This document shows, in pieces, positions 62,393-64,000 of a DNA stretch of 64,000 nucleotides. This DNA comes from Rhodocyclales bacterium (GTDB lineage: Bacteria; Pseudomonadota; Gammaproteobacteria; Burkholderiales; Rhodocyclaceae), in contig JAPLQY010000069.1 in assembly GCA_026399475.1 (NCBI GenBank), forward strand, positions 92,942-156,941, given 5' to 3'. The notes under the pieces are model-generated. The model was not told the DNA's origin. It saw only the letters and a list, made by a program, of their open reading frames with translations, and searched no databases. How positions within the stretch are numbered: position 1 is the stretch's first letter; every line of letters begins with the position of its first letter. A program made the translations under genes and the position numbers.

Positions 62393-63325
62393 ATGTCCGA
62401 CAAGAAATACCGCCTCGTTACACGCAGCGATTTCGACGGCCTGGTTTGCGCCGTTCTGCTCAACGAACTCAACCTGATAGACGAGATCAAGTTCGTGCAT
62501 CCGAAGGACATGCAGGATGGCAAGATCGAGATTTCGGAACGCGACATAACCACCAATCTGCCCTTTGTCCCGGGCGTGCATCTGGCGTTCGACCATCATC
62601 TGTCCGAGACCTTCCGCAACCCCGGCGAGCGCCCCAATCACATCATGTATCCCGACGCGCCTTCTGCCGCGCGCGTGGTTTTCGAGCACTACGGCGGCAA
62701 GAACCGTTTTCCGGCGCCCTTCACCGAGATGATGATCGCGGTCGACAAGAGCGATTCGGCGAATTTCACGCGCCAGGAAATCCTCGACCCGCAGGACTGG
62801 GTGCTGCTCAACTACCTGATGGATTCGCGCACCGGCCTCGGTCGCTTCCGCGAGTTCCGCGTCAGCAACTACCAACTGATGATGGACCTGATCGCCTACT
62901 GCCGGCATCACGGCATCGACGACATCCTGGCCTTGCCCGATGTCAAGGAACGCGTCGATCTCTACTTCGAACACGCGGAAAAGGCCAAGGAACAGATCAA
63001 ACGCTGCACCACGATGTACAAGAATCTTGCGGTTCTTGACCTGCGCAACGAGGAAACGATTTTTGCCGTCAATCGATTCATGATTTACGCGCTTTTCCCC
63101 GATGCCAATATCTCCATCCATATCCTGTGGGGCGTGCAGAAGCAGAACACGGTATTTGCTGTCGGCAAGTCGATTGTCAATCGCACGTCGAACACCAACA
63201 TCGGCGAACTGATGCTGTTCTACGGCGGCGGCGGGCACGAGAACGCCGGCACCTGCCAGATCGCCAACGAACGGGCCGATGTGGTCCTGCAGGAGTTGAT
63301 CACCAACATCAACGCCGACGGCTGA
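62393..63325 (+). CDS. DHH-family phosphoesterase (exopolyphosphatase-like)
   Basis: A 310-residue DHH/DHHA1 protein with metal-binding motifs VTRSDFDGLVCA near residue 9, FDHHLSETF near residue 65 and the C-terminal substrate-binding GGGGHENAGTCQI near residue 285. The family includes NrnA-type nanoRNases/pAp phosphatases, c-di-AMP phosphodiesterases and proteins annotated as exopolyphosphatases; the exact substrate is unresolved. CAGGAGAGAG precedes the ATG. Confidence 0.82.
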   Translation: MSDKKYRLVTRSDFDGLVCAVLLNELNLIDEIKFVHPKDMQDGKIEISERDITTNLPFVPGVHLAFDHHLSETFRNPGERPNHIMYPDAPSAARVVFEHYGGKNRFPAPFTEMMIAVDKSDSANFTRQEILDPQDWVLLNYLMDSRTGLGRFREFRVSNYQLMMDLIAYCRHHGIDDILALPDVKERVDLYFEHAEKAKEQIKRCTTMYKNLAVLDLRNEETIFAVNRFMIYALFPDANISIHILWGVQKQNTVFAVGKSIVNRTSNTNIGELMLFYGGGGHENAGTCQIANERADVVLQELITNINADG

Positions 63326-63390
63326 GATTCCTGCGGCACCGGCGTTCGGAGCTGGTTACGACAGGACTCCCGCAGCGGGCAATTGATACG

Positions 63391-63455
63391 TGCCGGATCT
63401 CGCCCCTGCTGGCGACCTGCTTTCCTGTTCGCGCAAGCAAGTAGGGAAAGAAGTG
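63391..63455 (+). repeat. 65-bp dispersed repeat, copy 2
   Basis: The second copy of the unit at 5851-5915, same orientation, 54 of 65 bases shared. It lies in the 205-base gap between the DHH gene and the small membrane-protein gene. Confidence 0.65.
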
Positions 63456-63530
63456 CTCGCCTTCGCCCCGGATCTTAATATTGCGGTCTGCAAGACATTA
63501 AGCCTCCGCTACCTGTCAAGGAAATCAAGA

Positions 63531-63710
63531 ATGCGATCCAACTTCAATTTCGCTCCTTATCTGCTGATTGGCATAGGCACATACTTTCTCCTGTCAAAGC
63601 TCGGATGGATACCCAGCCTGTTCCCGCTCATCTGGGAGTGGTGGCCTGTAGTTCTTATCATCATCGGCGTTTCCATGCTGGTGAAGCGTTACTACCGCGA
63701 CAAGAGCTAG
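63531..63710 (+). CDS. Small LiaF-TM-like membrane protein
   Basis: A 59-residue protein with two hydrophobic helices (YLLIGIGTYFLLSKLGWI and WWPVVLIIIGVSMLV) joined by a Pro/Trp-rich turn and ending in a basic tail KRYYRDKS. This is the DUF5668/LiaF transmembrane module found alone or at the start of LiaF proteins. ATG 63531 follows AAGGAAATC, a weak ribosome site; upstream in-frame codons run through the dispersed repeat and are not protein-like. Confidence 0.7.
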   Translation: MRSNFNFAPYLLIGIGTYFLLSKLGWIPSLFPLIWEWWPVVLIIIGVSMLVKRYYRDKS

Positions 63711-63727
63711 GTTCCACCGAAATCAAA

Positions 63728-63792
63728 CAGGGCAGTGTTGGATTATTTTCAAGATGCGCGTCTTGCCGAAGAATAAATCGACACTGACCCTG
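63728..63792 (+). repeat. Long imperfect inverted repeat
   Basis: CAGGGCAGTGTTGGATTAT at the left pairs with a right arm reading, reversed, CAGGGTCAGTGTCGATTTAT. The centre holds CAAGA-TGCGCG-TCTTG, so the whole 65 bases can fold as one hairpin. It lies between two convergent genes and may be a bidirectional terminator or the end of the transposon-like sequence to its right. Confidence 0.6.
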
Positions 63793-63807
63793 AGGTTTCC
63801 CCACGAA

Positions 63808-63999
63808 TCATGAAGCAGCGGTAGCGGGACGGCAAGCGGCATTGGCCTGTTCACGCAATCGCTGTAGATAAGCCAAGGGGTTGCCGATTTTGCGCATCAA
63901 GGCGGAGTTGGTGATCACGCGTGTCGCCACAGTCAGCACCGAGAGTTCTGCACGGTTGTGATGCTTGGCCTGTTTGCGGCTGACGAGTTGGAGTTGCCA
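63808..63999 (-). CDS. C-terminal part of an unidentified protein, possibly a transposase
   Basis: A minus-strand frame runs from the window edge to TGA at 63808-63810. It encodes about 63 residues ending LREQANAACRPATAAS, with WQLQLVSRKQAKHHNRAEL and IGNPLAYLQRL upstream. The basic, His-rich sequence and the adjacent long inverted repeat suggest an IS transposase C-terminus, but I do not recognise the family. Confidence 0.45.
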   Translation of the reverse strand, partial: WQLQLVSRKQAKHHNRAELSVLTVATRVITNSALMRKIGNPLAYLQRLREQANAACRPATAAS

Positions 64000-64000
64000 C

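Noticed and set aside
60439..62556. 705-codon minus-strand frame opposite the AddA-like gene
   Set aside because: Runs across the 3' end of one gene and the start of another and lacks motifs.

Overview
The window looks like chromosome from a GC-rich betaproteobacterium. A Rhodocyclales or Sterolibacteriaceae-like host is my best guess. The evidence is the high-GC codon use, an ExDD-type RelA with a degenerate HD domain, the AddB-like/AddA-like nuclease-helicase pair in its betaproteobacterial form, a large acyl-CoA catabolic cluster, and an acetate-type signalling cluster next to acs. This placement is inference from gene content only. No gene-free stretch exceeds 300 bases; the longest spacers (about 170 to 275 bases) are described where they hold something.

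Layout. 1-5839 (+): end of a LivH-type permease, LivM, LivG and LivF of a branched-chain-type ABC importer, a 14-helix MFS transporter, a nitronate-monooxygenase-family flavoprotein and an IclR regulator. 5840-8660: a small accessory patch with a lower-GC DUF4238 gene and a solo HipA/YjjJ-type kinase, bounded by repeat scraps. 8665-9988: a secreted hydrolase and an OsmC protein. 9992-21073 (-): a compact eleven-gene acyl-CoA operon (three acyl-CoA dehydrogenases, two crotonases, thioesterase, ComB-like protein, MaoC dehydratase, acyl-CoA ligase, second NMO-family flavoprotein, alpha/beta hydrolase). It resembles pathways for cyclic or steroid-like carboxylic acids. tRNA-His with its own promoter and terminator follows at 21285. 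21462-28077: housekeeping and stress genes (phosphatase, MtfA-like peptidase, EamA transporter, relA, a diguanylate cyclase, murI). 28321-34058: two tandem paralogous hybrid histidine kinases. 34108-36188 (-): class I fumarase and YqhA.

36463-49925 (+) is the most interesting block: acs, a 66-residue membrane protein, an SLC5-transporter/histidine-kinase fusion (CbrA/CrbS type), a lone receiver, a pseudo-histidine-kinase fused to a DEDDh exonuclease, two tandem GlnD-like (DUF294) nucleotidyltransferase proteins, a FeoB-like GTPase transporter and a free-standing CZB zinc-binding protein. The kinase-to-nucleotidyltransferase part reads as one signalling operon that could couple acetate sensing to nucleotide chemistry. 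49999-63710 (+): a coiled-coil AsmA-like protein, PhaJ-type hydratase, nitroreductase, S4 RNA-binding protein, RmuC, a 38-codon ORF behind a possible SD-sequestering hairpin, an ORF6N protein, the AddB-like/AddA-like pair, a DHH phosphoesterase and a small membrane protein. The window ends in an unidentified partial gene, possibly a transposase.

Repeats are the other theme. A 146-bp element with terminal inverted repeats occurs twice (about 93% identical). Both times it exactly fills an intercistronic gap in the same orientation, overlapping the upstream stop codon. Pseudomonas-type REP doublets (REPINs) occur three times, twice inside reading frames. A run of five hairpins sits in-frame inside the exonuclease gene. 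A triplicated 42-bp palindromic unit lies inside the ORF6N gene, and a 65-bp repeat occurs near both ends of the window.
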